Shown here: positions 27,310 to 36,724 of the stretch, piece after piece
Layout: the number at the start of each line of letters is the position of its first letter
How positions within the stretch are numbered: the stretch's first letter is position 1
Source: Thiobacillus sp. 0-1251
Lineage (GTDB): Bacteria > Pseudomonadota > Gammaproteobacteria > Burkholderiales > Thiobacillaceae
NCBI GenBank assembly: GCA_001899305.1
Contig: MKWL01000001.1
Span: 248,001-312,000, forward strand
Reading direction: 5' to 3'
DNA length: 64,000 nucleotides
Notes under the pieces: model-generated
What the model was told of the DNA's origin: nothing
The model's database searches: none
The model's input: the letters and a program-made list of their open reading frames with translations, nothing else
Translations under genes and position numbers: made by a program

Positions 27310-28041
27310 ATGTTTTTCCGTCAATTGCTGGCCAAGGACGCTACCCTGTCCTACTTTTTCGGCTGCGGCTCATGCCATGTCGGCGTCGTCGTCGATCCCG
27401 TTCTGGGCGACGAGCTGTGGTTCCTCGAGGAAGCAGCGAAACAGGATGTGAAGATCACCCACGTGATCGATACCCATGTGCATGCTGACCACTTTTCCGG
27501 CGGCCGTGCGCTCGCCGAGAAGACTGGCGCCGTCTACTGTCTGCACGAGGCGAACGCCGGGCGCGTGAAATACCCGTTCGAGCCGTTGAAGGACAAGCAG
27601 CGCATCGACGTGGGCAACGTCTTCATCGACGTGCTGCATACCCCAGGCCATACGCCGGATTCGATCTGCCTCCTGGTCACCGACAAGCGCCGCGCCGAGA
27701 CGCCATGGTTCGTCCTGACCGGCGACACGCTGTTTGTCGGCAGTGCCGGACGGCCCGATCTTGCCGGCAAGGAAATCGAGATGGCAGGGCAGATTTACGA
27801 CACCCTGCACCAGCGCCTGATGACGCTGCCAGCCGAGGTCGAGCTCTATCCCGGCCATACCTCGGGCAGCGCCTGCGGCGCCGGCATGTCGGGTAAGCCG
27901 ATGTCGACGATCGGCTTCGAGAAACGCTGGAACCCCATGCTTGCGATGAGCCGGGATGCGTTCGTTACCGCATTGACCGAAGCCATTCCACCGCGCCCTG
28001 CGGAAATGGATCGTATGGTCGCCTTCAACCTGGGTAACTGA
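27310..28041 (+). CDS. MBL-fold persulfide dioxygenase-like hydrolase
   Basis: 243-residue metallo-beta-lactamase fold protein with THVHADH (55-61), HTPGHTPDS, LTGDTLFVG and LYPGHTSGS, the metal-ligand set of the glyoxalase II/ETHE1 superfamily. The C-terminal block SGSACGAGMSGKPMSTIGFE is typical of the Blh/persulfide dioxygenase branch, which oxidises glutathione persulfide to sulfite with non-haem iron. The gene lies directly behind an ArsR-rhodanese regulator and has CAGGAG eight bases before the ATG. Substrate is inferred from family and context. Confidence 0.85.
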   Translation: MFFRQLLAKDATLSYFFGCGSCHVGVVVDPVLGDELWFLEEAAKQDVKITHVIDTHVHADHFSGGRALAEKTGAVYCLHEANAGRVKYPFEPLKDKQRIDVGNVFIDVLHTPGHTPDSICLLVTDKRRAETPWFVLTGDTLFVGSAGRPDLAGKEIEMAGQIYDTLHQRLMTLPAEVELYPGHTSGSACGAGMSGKPMSTIGFEKRWNPMLAMSRDAFVTALTEAIPPRPAEMDRMVAFNLGN

Positions 28042-28043
28042 TC

Positions 28044-29351
28044 ATGCTGTTGACCCAGGACGTGGCGGAGTATCGCTACGGCATCCGCCACAACTTTGCG
28101 CAGTTCTCGCACCAGTTGGTGCAGGTGTTTCTCGTCGGCCTCACCATCGGCATGTTCCGCACCGTGGTGCCGGCGCTGGCCGAAACCGAGTTCGGCGTGG
28201 CCAAGGGCTCGTTCATGATGCTGATGGCCTTCGTCACCGCTTTCGGCTTCGTCAAGGGCACGCTCAACTTCGTCGCCGGACGCCTGTCCGAGCGCATGGG
28301 CCGCAAGAAAGTGCTGTTCATCGGCTGGCTCGTCGCGGTGCCGATGCCTTTCATGATCCTGTATGCGCCGAACTGGAACTGGATCGTGGCAGCGACGGTG
28401 CTGCTGGGCGTGAATCAGGGCCTCACCTGGTCGATGACGCAGACCTCCAAACTCGATCTCACCAGCGCCAGCCAGCGCGGGCTCACCATCGGTCTCAACG
28501 AATTCTCCGGCTACTTCGGCGTGGCAGTCGCGGGCATCGTCACCGGCTACATGGCCACCGCCTTTGGGCCGCGCGAGGGGCTGATGCTGTTTGGCCTCAG
28601 CGTGATCCTGCTGGCTGGCCTGTTGACGTTACTGTGGGTGAAGGACACGCTGCCGTGGGCGCAGGCTGAGGGCAAGAAGCACGCCGCCGGGCAGATGACC
28701 GGCCCGAAGCCGCGCTATCCCGCCAACATCGCGGACCAGCCCGGCACCTGGGACGTATTCACCCTGATGTCCTGGCGCGATGCACGCATGGCGTCGATCA
28801 GCCAGGCCGGGCTGGTCGAGAAATTCGTCGACGCGCTGGTGTGGGTGTTCTTTCCGGTCTACCTGCATCAGCGGGGCCTGTCGCTGCCCGGCATCGGCTG
28901 GGTGGTCGGCATCTACGGCTTCGTCTGGGGCATGTCGCAGTTCTTCACCGGCCACCTGTCCGACCGTGTGGGCCGCAAGCAGCCCATCGTCTGGGGCATG
29001 TGGCTGTGCGGCGCCGGCGTCGCCCTGGTGATGCTGGGCGAGGGCAAGCTGTGGTGGTCGTTCGCTGCCGCAGTCATGGGCTTCGGCATGGCGCTGCTGT
29101 ACCCGACGCTGTCTGCCGCCGTCTCCGACATCGCGCATCCCAACTGGCGCGGCTCGGCCATCGGCATCTACCGCTTCTGGCGCGACCTCGGCTACGGCAT
29201 CGGCGCGCTGCTGCTGGGTGCGGTGGCCGCGCTGTTCGGCGGCATCGAATCAGGCTTCTGGTTCACCGCCGCCGCCATGTTCGTCTCGGGCCTCATCGTC
29301 CTGCTGGCATGCGAGGAAACCCATCCTCGCCTCAATCCTGCCGACGCTTGA
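28044..29351 (+). CDS. MFS transporter
   Basis: 435-residue major facilitator with 12 hydrophobic helices and the loop 2-3 motif GRLSERMGRKKVLF plus its repeat GHLSDRVGRKQPIVWG in the second half. It starts two bases after the hydrolase stop, so it belongs to the same operon. Operon context suggests a sulfur anion (for example sulfite or thiosulfate) exporter, but sequence alone does not specify substrate. Confidence 0.88.
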   Translation: MLLTQDVAEYRYGIRHNFAQFSHQLVQVFLVGLTIGMFRTVVPALAETEFGVAKGSFMMLMAFVTAFGFVKGTLNFVAGRLSERMGRKKVLFIGWLVAVPMPFMILYAPNWNWIVAATVLLGVNQGLTWSMTQTSKLDLTSASQRGLTIGLNEFSGYFGVAVAGIVTGYMATAFGPREGLMLFGLSVILLAGLLTLLWVKDTLPWAQAEGKKHAAGQMTGPKPRYPANIADQPGTWDVFTLMSWRDARMASISQAGLVEKFVDALVWVFFPVYLHQRGLSLPGIGWVVGIYGFVWGMSQFFTGHLSDRVGRKQPIVWGMWLCGAGVALVMLGEGKLWWSFAAAVMGFGMALLYPTLSAAVSDIAHPNWRGSAIGIYRFWRDLGYGIGALLLGAVAALFGGIESGFWFTAAAMFVSGLIVLLACEETHPRLNPADA

Positions 29352-29840
29352 GCCTGCCCGCAAGAAAGCTGCCATGAACAAAGTCCTTATCGCCCTGTTT
29401 GCCGGCTTCGTCGTGCAGCCGCGCCCGCTCGCAGCCGCCCGGTATTGAGTTGGGTGGCAGGCGATGCGTGCGACTGCCGTTCGCCGACGCCAGCTTGGAC
29501 CATGTACTGTCCCGCCGCTTTGCCATTGGCTGGCTCAACCGGTCCAGTCTGCTATACAGGGAGAAGGGTAAAAAACGGAAGCGGCGCCTATCAAGGCGCG
29601 CGCTGGCAGACAGGCCATGGGGTGCGGATGCTGCTTGCGGGATTGCCTATGCGTAACCTGACTGTGCGCGTGGCTAATTTTCTGCCCTCCCGAACATCTT
29701 GGACAAGGCTGCTTGAACAAGGCGTGCCCGTCAGTGGCGCCGTGGGATGAATTGCTCGTGGTGCAGGGCGGAAGGGGCTGATCGGACCCATGACGCAAAC
29801 GGCGATCGAAATCGCAGTCCATAACCAGGGAGATAAAGTC
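29352..29840. other. 489-base gap with decayed coding fragments
   Basis: It begins with an ATG whose first codons look like a signal peptide start (MNKVLIALFAGFVV) but stop after 24 codons. A methyltransferase-like fragment follows (separate entry). Nothing else recognisable; the end carries the GGGAG ribosome site of the FmdE-like gene. Confidence 0.5.
29441..29536 (+). pseudogene. Fragment resembling a SAM-dependent methyltransferase
   Basis: One frame encodes GIELGG...VRLPFADASLDHVLSRRF followed by IGWL. LPFADASLDHVLS is the motif after the SAM pocket of class I (type 11) methyltransferases. No upstream SAM-binding glycine loop and no C-terminal half are present, so this is a remnant at best. 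Confidence 0.35.
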
Positions 29841-30722
29841 ATGCGCATATTTTTCCAGCCGGCCATGTGGGCCTTGAGCACGTTTCTTTGCGCGGCCGGG
29901 GTCGAAGCTGCGGAGCCCACCTACAAGGAAGGCGAAACGATCTTCGTCGAGACCGGCGTCGAAGCCCCCGACCGCAATCCGACCTGGTATGCGTCGATGG
30001 TTGCCAAACCCTATGCACCTGTTTTCGAGATGTTGGCCACGCAAGGCACACAGGGCCGTTACTACCCGTATACCTATCCGGTCACGCTCAAGGATCTGGT
30101 TCGCTTCCACGGCCACGACTGCGAAGGAACGACGACCGCGGCCAACGCCGCCTGGGTGGCGTTCAAGATCCTCTTCCCGGACGGCATCATCGATCGCAGC
30201 GTGCTCTGGGGCATCAGCGGCGAGTCGCCTTGCTGGTCGGATGCCGTGGCCTTCCTCACCGGGGCGCGGTTGCAATACGGCAACCTGGGGTTCTTCAGGG
30301 ACAAGCGCTACAGCCATGCCATCGTCCTGTACCGCGAAGACACCAAGGTGGCGGTGCTCGCGACGTGGAAGGAGGGCATCAACAACATCCCTGGCGAGCC
30401 GGTCATGCTGCCCGGCAAGGTGACCTGGCAGCCCAAAGTGACGATGAAGGACGTGGAAGTGTTGAAGGCCGTGGTGAAAAAAGCCGGCGGCAGCCCGACG
30501 CCTTACCAGGTCGACCTCATGCGCTATCAGCAATGGGCGCATATCAACGACATCCTCGAGCATCCGCTTGAAGAAAGCTACCAGGCCAAGGTCATCGAGA
30601 ACTTCAAGTGGCAAGACTGGATCGACCCGACCAAGACCCTCGCCCAGCCTCACGTGCGCACGGACACGCGTCTGAAGAATTATCCCTACCGTGACAGGCC
30701 GGTCGTGGTGCCCGCCCAGTAG
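29841..30722 (+). CDS. Exported FmdE-domain protein
   Basis: 293 residues with a signal peptide (MRIFFQPAMWALSTFLCAAGVEAA) and a domain similar to subunit E of formylmethanofuran dehydrogenase (FmdE): FHGHDCEGTTTAANAAWVAF and WGISGESPCWSDAVAFLTGA carry the conserved His/Cys residues thought to bind metal, including C in HDCEG and SPCWSD. Archaeal FmdE is cytoplasmic; bacterial exported homologues have unknown roles. The ATG with GGGAG upstream is preferred over an ATG 51 bases earlier that would spoil the signal peptide. Convergent with the CorC-like gene. Confidence 0.75.
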   Translation: MRIFFQPAMWALSTFLCAAGVEAAEPTYKEGETIFVETGVEAPDRNPTWYASMVAKPYAPVFEMLATQGTQGRYYPYTYPVTLKDLVRFHGHDCEGTTTAANAAWVAFKILFPDGIIDRSVLWGISGESPCWSDAVAFLTGARLQYGNLGFFRDKRYSHAIVLYREDTKVAVLATWKEGINNIPGEPVMLPGKVTWQPKVTMKDVEVLKAVVKKAGGSPTPYQVDLMRYQQWAHINDILEHPLEESYQAKVIENFKWQDWIDPTKTLAQPHVRTDTRLKNYPYRDRPVVVPAQ

Positions 30723-30728
30723 CCGGGA

Positions 30729-32051
30729 TCAGGTTGGCCCGCCAGGCGTGTCGGGCGACGGGGATTCGATGGATGCAATCGGCGTGGCGAGCACTTTGTC
30801 GATACGCTTGCCGTCGAGATCGACCACTTCCAGCCGCCAGTTCTCCCAGGTCAGCACGTCGCCCGTCTGCGGCAGCCGCCCGGACAGCCACATCACCATT
30901 CCGCTCAGCGTGTGGTAGCGGCCGCGTTCCTCTTCCGGCACGCTTCTCAGTCCCAGCCGGTCCTTGAGTTCCGGAATGGGGATGAGACCGTCGAGCAGCC
31001 AGGAGCCGTCCCCGCGCTGCACCGCCCACGCTTCGTCCGCGCTGCGCGGCTTGAATTCGCCGGTCACCACCTCCAGCACATCCTGCAGCGTGACCAGGCC
31101 GTTGATCTCGCCATATTCGTCGATGACCAGCATCAGGTGGGTGTCGGATGCGCGGAACTGTTCCAGCAGGTCCAGGCCGCTGAGACGTTCCGGCACGAAT
31201 ACGGCGGGCTGCAGCGGACCCTCCAGGCCGGGTGACGAACCGGCCAGCATCGCGTCAAGCAATTGCTTGGCGCTGAGGATGCCCAGCACCTCGTCGAGCC
31301 CGTCACGGCAGACCGGGAAACGGGTGTGCTCCGATTCGGCCATGCGGCGAAGGTTGTCTGCCAGCGGAAGCGTGGTGTCGAGGTAGATGATGTCGGCGCG
31401 TGGTGTCATCAGCGACTCGATCGGGCGGTCGTCGAGACGGAACACATTGCGCACCATCTCATGCTCCTGCCGTTCGATTTCGCCGGTATCCGACCCCTCC
31501 TGCAGCAAGGCATGGATTTCCTCCTCGATGATGTCCTCGCGCGCGAACGATCGTCGGGCGAACAGGCGCAGCAGCGCATCGGTGGAGGCCGACAGCAGGC
31601 GAACGAACGGTCGAGCCAGTTGCGCCAGAAATTGCATGGGTCGGGCGAGGCGGCAGGCCATGCGCTCGGGATCGATCTGGCCGATGCGCTTGGGCACCAG
31701 CTCGCCGATCACGATCGTGACATAGGTGATGAGGATCACGACCAGCGCAGTGGCCACGATCCCGCTCGCTTCGTTTCCCATGCCCAGCGTCTGCAGCCAG
31801 GCCGACAACGGGCCAGCCAGCGCAGCCTGGCCAATGATGCCATTGAGAATGCCGATCAAGGTGATGCCGACCTGGACCGTCGACAGAAAACGCGTCGGGT
31901 CGTCGTGCAACTGGATGGCGACGGACGCCGCCCGGTTGCCTTCGTCGGCCAGCCGCGCGAGTCGGGCCCGGCGCGACGTCACCAATGCGATTTCCGACAT
32001 GGCGAATACGCCATTCAATACGATCAGGACGGTCAGAAGCAGGATTTCCAT
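30729..32051 (-). CDS. HlyC/CorC (CNNM) family membrane protein
   Basis: 440 residues: DUF21/CNNM transmembrane domain (~1-195, four hydrophobic segments), a CBS pair (~215-335, MTPRADIIYLD at its start) and a C-terminal CorC_HlyC domain (~350-430). The family includes magnesium/cobalt exporters and is often misnamed hemolysin. No operon partner; likely ion homeostasis. Confidence 0.88.
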   Translation of the reverse strand: MEILLLTVLIVLNGVFAMSEIALVTSRRARLARLADEGNRAASVAIQLHDDPTRFLSTVQVGITLIGILNGIIGQAALAGPLSAWLQTLGMGNEASGIVATALVVILITYVTIVIGELVPKRIGQIDPERMACRLARPMQFLAQLARPFVRLLSASTDALLRLFARRSFAREDIIEEEIHALLQEGSDTGEIERQEHEMVRNVFRLDDRPIESLMTPRADIIYLDTTLPLADNLRRMAESEHTRFPVCRDGLDEVLGILSAKQLLDAMLAGSSPGLEGPLQPAVFVPERLSGLDLLEQFRASDTHLMLVIDEYGEINGLVTLQDVLEVVTGEFKPRSADEAWAVQRGDGSWLLDGLIPIPELKDRLGLRSVPEEERGRYHTLSGMVMWLSGRLPQTGDVLTWENWRLEVVDLDGKRIDKVLATPIASIESPSPDTPGGPT

Positions 32052-32098
32052 GAATGATCCGGTTGCGGGGTAGGAAAGGGGCGGGAGGCAAAAAAAAA

Positions 32099-32122
32099 GC
32101 GGCGCCTCAAGAAGGGCGCCGC
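32099..32122 (-). terminator. Strong intrinsic terminator after hsp20
   Basis: 8-base stem GCGGCGCC with an 8-base loop, followed on the minus strand by nine T residues. Confidence 0.9.
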
Positions 32123-32144
32123 GCCGGGCTTCCGTGGCGGGGCT

Positions 32145-32588
32145 TTACTGGACTGCCAGCTTCCTGGCCGAACTGACTGCTTTCTTCGGCAGGGTCAGTT
32201 CCAGTACGCCATCGTTGTATTTGGCCTGGGCCTTGGCTTCGTCGACGTCATGGGCCAGGGTGAAGCTACGCGACACCTTGCCGCTGTAACGTTCCGAACG
32301 CAGCACTTTCTCGCCTTCTTTTTCTTCTTTCTCCATCTTGGTTTCGGCGCTGATCGAAACCTGGTTGCCTTCGATGCTGACGTGGATGTCGTCCTTCTTC
32401 ACGCCCGGAATGTCGGCATGCACGGTATAGGCATTGTCGTTTTCCTTCACATCCATCTTGATCTGCATCTGCGGCTGGCCTTCGAAGAGCGCAGGCCGCA
32501 CGAAAAAGCCCTTGAGCAGGTCGTCGATGTCGCCAAAGGGATCGATGCGGGCGAGATTCAACGGATCGTAACGTGAGAGATTGGCCAT
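32145..32588 (-). CDS. Hsp20/alpha-crystallin small heat shock protein
   Basis: 147-residue ATP-independent holdase. The alpha-crystallin domain (~40-140) shows NAYTVHADIPGVKKDDIHVSI and the C-terminal DGVLELTLPKK motif. AAAGGAG precedes the ATG. A GCCGCA/TGCGGC hairpin lies in the leader, but no clear pairing with the ribosome site (RNA thermometer) could be drawn. Confidence 0.93.
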   Translation of the reverse strand: MANLSRYDPLNLARIDPFGDIDDLLKGFFVRPALFEGQPQMQIKMDVKENDNAYTVHADIPGVKKDDIHVSIEGNQVSISAETKMEKEEKEGEKVLRSERYSGKVSRSFTLAHDVDEAKAQAKYNDGVLELTLPKKAVSSARKLAVQ

Positions 32589-32775
32589 GATGGTCTCCTT
32601 TCAAACGGATTGTCTGATAACGAACTCGGCCGCAACTGCGGCTACATTTCCAATCTAGATACATATTCCGCCAAATCAAGACCCATGCATCCCCTTATTG
32701 CGTCCAGACTTTGGAAGAGAGGGGACGGGCTGTCGGCGGGGCGCTCAAGCCTCGATGCGCGTTGAAAAAGCGCGA

Positions 32776-33717
32776 TCAACTGCCTTTGACGATGCAGTTC
32801 CGGCCGTGTTGCTTCGCCTGGTAAAGTCGCTTGTCCACCGTTTCGACGAACGCGAGCGGATCGTCCTGGTGCGAGGGAATGATCGTGCCGACCCCGAGGC
32901 TGACGGTGAGGATCTGGCTGACCGGGGATTGCGCGTGCGGGATCTGTTCCTTGAAGATCAGGCTGCGGCAGCGCTCGGCGATCTTTGCCGCCGACCCTTC
33001 GTCGGTTCCGGGCAGCACCAGCACAAATTCCTCCCCGCCGAAGCGGGCGAAGAGATCGCGCGCGCGGGTCGCGGCCGAACTCAGGGTCTGGGCGACCCGT
33101 TTCAGGCAGGCATCCCCTTCGATGTGGCCATAGCAGTCGTTGTACTGCTTGAAGTAATCGATATCGAGCATGATGACCGACAGCGGCTGGTTGTTGCGCC
33201 GCGCAAGGGCCCATTCCTCTTCCAGGATGCTGTCGAACATGCGCCGGTTGGCGACGCCGGTCAGGCCGTCCTTGAAGGACAGCGCCTCCAGTTCCTTCTG
33301 CAGGACGACCAGTTGTTCCTCGGTTTTTTTCCGCTCGCTGATGTCGAACATGAATCCGACCAGGGCATCGACCTCGCCGGCATCGTTGCGGACCACGTGC
33401 ACCACGTCGCGGATCCAGACGTGATCGCCGTCCTGCGTCAGGGCGCGGTAGTCGGCTTCGTGGTCGGTTCCGGCCTTGGACTGCGCGACGCAGAAATTCA
33501 CCACCCGCTCCCGGTCTTCGGGATGGATCCGAGTCGCCCAGTCTTCCACGGTCGCCCAGCTTGCCGGCGACCAGCCGAGCAGGCTCTCGATCTGCGGCCC
33601 GATGTAGGCGAAACGCATGGTGTGCCAGTCGATCTTCCAGGGGATGGCCCGGGTCGATTCCAGCAGGGTCTTGTAGACCGCGCTGTCGATTTCCGTGTCT
33701 TTTGAACTATCAGTCAT
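32776..33717 (-). CDS. PAS-GGDEF diguanylate cyclase
   Basis: 313 residues: N-terminal PAS domain (~15-130, closing with FMFDISERKKTEEQL) and a GGDEF domain (~145-313) with active-site GGEEF at 227-231 and a product-inhibition I-site RARD at 218-221, exactly five residues upstream. It should make cyclic-di-GMP and be feedback-inhibited. No signal peptide or membrane helix, so it is a cytoplasmic sensor. A longer frame starts 20 codons upstream; the chosen ATG fits the PAS boundary. Confidence 0.9.
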   Translation of the reverse strand: MTDSSKDTEIDSAVYKTLLESTRAIPWKIDWHTMRFAYIGPQIESLLGWSPASWATVEDWATRIHPEDRERVVNFCVAQSKAGTDHEADYRALTQDGDHVWIRDVVHVVRNDAGEVDALVGFMFDISERKKTEEQLVVLQKELEALSFKDGLTGVANRRMFDSILEEEWALARRNNQPLSVIMLDIDYFKQYNDCYGHIEGDACLKRVAQTLSSAATRARDLFARFGGEEFVLVLPGTDEGSAAKIAERCRSLIFKEQIPHAQSPVSQILTVSLGVGTIIPSHQDDPLAFVETVDKRLYQAKQHGRNCIVKGS

Positions 33718-33819
33718 TGTGGAAACACCCGATCTGCAGGGAAATATGTTCGCGCCGTTCAGCATACAACGACGCATCGTGGCGAGGGATTCCGTGCGTC
33801 CGGGAGGTGACCATACACC

Positions 33820-35115
33820 TCAGCGTTGCGAAGCGCGAGCAAAAAGCTGCAACAGCTGCGCCGGCTCGTCGTAGGCGATCCGTTTCCCGGCGCGCAGGTC
33901 GCGGCGCATCAGCCGGATCATGCGGTTCAGCACGGCTTCCGGGAAGCTTTCCGCCGCCTGGCCCGTGACCTCCGCCAGGCGCCCGGCGATCACCGCCGCA
34001 TCGCTGACGACCGGGCAGATGCGATACCGATAGGCGCCGCCGATGGCTTCCGGCGGCAGGTCCATGAAGCGCCCCGCCTGCTGGCGGAAGAAACTCAGCG
34101 GCAGGCGGTAGGCGTTGTTGCCCAGTATCGGAAGGTCGTCGGGGACCGGCTCCTCCTCGTCCAGCACCTGAAGCCGTGTGGCCAACTGCAGCAGCTGGTC
34201 CAGGCGGTAGCTGGCCTGCATGTGCGGATTGCCCACGCGCACCAGATTGGCGATCAATTCGCCCAACGAGGCATGGCCGATGATCGCCGCCCGCTTGGGC
34301 AGCCCGCCCCAGGCGCCATCCGCGCCGTTGAGCAGCGCTTCGATCACGGACGCATTCTCGAAGCCGCCGCCGGCATGCATATGCACCAGCAGTTTCAGCG
34401 GCGGTGGCAGGAAGCTGCGGGCCACCGCGACGAACGCGCCCACCTGGAAGGGCAGGTAGGTGCCGCGGTCATCCTCAATGCTGATGCCTTCGATGGCCTG
34501 CTCGGCCAGCAGGCTCAGGATCGAACAGGCCGTATCGGGGTCTTCCGCGAAGGCATCGCAGCCGTCCACGATATTGATCAGGATGCGTGGCTGGCCGCCG
34601 TCGTCGCCGCGGATGTTGGCGTTGAGCCACGCGATGCTGGCCGGCAGGCTGCGGCGCAGTGTCTCCAGGTCATACTGCCCGGCCATGCCTGCCTTGCTCA
34701 GATAGATTTCGTGCAGGGTATTGGGTACGCCATAGGCCTGCAGCTTGCGCTGCGAAGGCGAGGGCGTGAACGTACCGTCGGCCGCCGCGATGCCGATGTC
34801 GGTGAACGCGAAGCAGCCGTTCATATCGAGCTGGTGGTCGCGCAGGTGCATCATGAAATCGTCGTCGACCTCCGGTTCATCCGGCATGGCGTAATCCAGC
34901 GTACCCAGCAGGATGTTGCGGAAGCCGAACTCGCGCAGCCTGGGGAGAATGGCCAGCTTGTCTGCGAGCGTCTGGCCTATGCGTGCGCCAACGGGGTTCT
35001 CCCGCAGGGACAGGTCGATCAGATACGGCTGCATGCTGCGGAGCCTGTCGATTTTTTCCTGTGCCCCGGCCAGAATGGCGCGGGCCTGGGCGACCGTATC
35101 GTGTGAACAAGGCAT
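33820..35115 (-). CDS. DRE-TIM metallolyase superfamily protein of unknown substrate
   Basis: 431-residue protein with the pyruvate carboxyltransferase/HMG-CoA-lyase fold: DLSLRENPVGARIGQT at 34-49 holds the catalytic Arg (R38) and Glu of the DRE signature, and HMHAGGG (245-251) supplies the two metal-binding histidines, followed by NGADGAWGGL where the family has AGA..V.G. It lacks the features of IPMS, homocitrate synthase or HMG-CoA lyase that would name the reaction, and no metabolic neighbours help, since it lies between two diguanylate cyclases. Confidence 0.75.
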   Translation of the reverse strand: MPCSHDTVAQARAILAGAQEKIDRLRSMQPYLIDLSLRENPVGARIGQTLADKLAILPRLREFGFRNILLGTLDYAMPDEPEVDDDFMMHLRDHQLDMNGCFAFTDIGIAAADGTFTPSPSQRKLQAYGVPNTLHEIYLSKAGMAGQYDLETLRRSLPASIAWLNANIRGDDGGQPRILINIVDGCDAFAEDPDTACSILSLLAEQAIEGISIEDDRGTYLPFQVGAFVAVARSFLPPPLKLLVHMHAGGGFENASVIEALLNGADGAWGGLPKRAAIIGHASLGELIANLVRVGNPHMQASYRLDQLLQLATRLQVLDEEEPVPDDLPILGNNAYRLPLSFFRQQAGRFMDLPPEAIGGAYRYRICPVVSDAAVIAGRLAEVTGQAAESFPEAVLNRMIRLMRRDLRAGKRIAYDEPAQLLQLFARASQR

Positions 35116-35392
35116 GGTTATTCCGGACTAAATGAATGGGTTGAAACGAATAGTCGGGGACAATACAAATACGGCTATCTTCTATTGTGGAGTGACTTTT
35201 GTCATTCGCGTTACCCGGCCGCTGGCAGCGTGTCTGCGTTCACGGCCACACAGGCTAGAATAGGGACAGCCTGAAGGCTGCTCCAGGGAGCGATCCGTGA
35301 CTCGACAGGATATGCAGCGAGAAATCCTATGCAGCAACAATGAAGCCCTTATGACCGATCCGGATCGGCTGCCCATCCCATGATGCGATTGC

Positions 35393-36724
35393 ATGAAGCC
35401 GAATAGCCCCGTTTCCCTCAACAACGTCATGGACCTGCTGCTCGACGCCATCTGCGTCGTGGATATGCAGGGACACTTTGTGTTTGTCAGCGCCGCGTGC
35501 GAGCGTATTTTCGGCTACACCCCCGAAGAGATGATCGGCAAGCCGATGATCGATTTTGTATTCCATGAAGACCGGCCGCGGACGCTGCAGGCCGCGGCCG
35601 AGATTGTCGCCGGCCACCCCCAGCCCCATTTCGAGAACCGCTATGTGCGCAAGGACGGCCAGATCGTCCATGTCATGTGGTCGGCCCGATGGTCCGAGAC
35701 GGATCAGGTGCGGGTCGCCGTGGCGCGCGACGTGACTCAACGCAAGCGCGCCGACTCCATGCAGGCGGCCCTGTATGACATTTCCGAGGCTGCGCACTGG
35801 GCTGAGGATCTCGTCACCCTGTTTCAGCAAATACACCAGATCATCGGTGGCTTGCTGCCCGCCGCCAATTTCTTCGTGTCGCTTTACGATGAAGACAAGG
35901 CTGCGTTGAGCTTTCCGTATCTGGTCGATGAGCACGACTCGTCGCACATGGAACCGGCTACAACCGCCCTGATCGAAGAGATCATCCGGGGCGGACAAAT
36001 CCTGCTGCTGACGCCCGATGCCAAGGGACATTCATTGAACTGGCTGGGCGTTCCACTCAATGCGAAAAAGGGCGTCATCGGGGCCCTCGTGGTGAAGAAC
36101 TATCACGCCGAGGCCCGCTATACCTTGGAGGATGTCGAACTGCTGCAGTTTGTCGCCAACCAGGTTGCGCCCGTGATCGAACGCAAGCAGATGGAAGCCT
36201 GGCTGCAGCACATCGCACGCCACGACCCGCTGACCGGCCTACCCAACCGCGAACTGTTCCACGATCGCCTGCAGACCGCGCTGCGCTGTGCAGAGCGGCT
36301 TCGGACCCCGCTCGCCCTGCTCTATCTCGACCTCGACAAATTCAAGCAGGTAAACGACGTATTTGGACATCAAGTCGGCGACCTCCTCCTGCAGGAAGTC
36401 GCCCATCGCCTCCGACAGTGCGTGCGCGAATCGGACACCATCGGCCGCGTCGGTGGCGACGAATTCCTGGTGCTGCTCAATGGCGTTTCCCCTCCGGAGT
36501 GCGCCGAAGTGGTCGCCGAGAAGATCCGGGTGGCCCTCGACCGGCCTTTCGACCTGGCCGGGCATACGGTACACGCCCCGCCGAGCATCGGCATCGCGCT
36601 GTATCCCGAACACTCCAACGATTACACGCAACTGATCCGCCATGCCGACGAGGCGATGTATGAAGCCAAACGGAACGGCGGCAACCGCTTCCAGGTATCA
36701 ACCCTGCCCAGTAGTCAGAAGTAA
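35393..36724 (+). CDS. PAS-GAF-GGDEF diguanylate cyclase
   Basis: 443 residues: PAS (~10-125, ending VAVARDVTQRKRAD), GAF (~125-270, WLGVPLNAKKGVIGALVV) and GGDEF (~275-440) with GRVGGDEF and an I-site RESD five residues before GGDEF. No EAL domain. Cytoplasmic c-di-GMP synthase with two sensory modules; ligands unknown. Divergent from the metallolyase gene; the 277 bases between them show no clear site. Confidence 0.9.
   Translation: MKPNSPVSLNNVMDLLLDAICVVDMQGHFVFVSAACERIFGYTPEEMIGKPMIDFVFHEDRPRTLQAAAEIVAGHPQPHFENRYVRKDGQIVHVMWSARWSETDQVRVAVARDVTQRKRADSMQAALYDISEAAHWAEDLVTLFQQIHQIIGGLLPAANFFVSLYDEDKAALSFPYLVDEHDSSHMEPATTALIEEIIRGGQILLLTPDAKGHSLNWLGVPLNAKKGVIGALVVKNYHAEARYTLEDVELLQFVANQVAPVIERKQMEAWLQHIARHDPLTGLPNRELFHDRLQTALRCAERLRTPLALLYLDLDKFKQVNDVFGHQVGDLLLQEVAHRLRQCVRESDTIGRVGGDEFLVLLNGVSPPECAEVVAEKIRVALDRPFDLAGHTVHAPPSIGIALYPEHSNDYTQLIRHADEAMYEAKRNGGNRFQVSTLPSSQK

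Noticed and set aside
32589-32700. RNA thermometer (ROSE or fourU) in the hsp20 leader
   Set aside because: A hairpin exists, but no convincing pairing with the AAAGGAG ribosome site could be drawn by eye.
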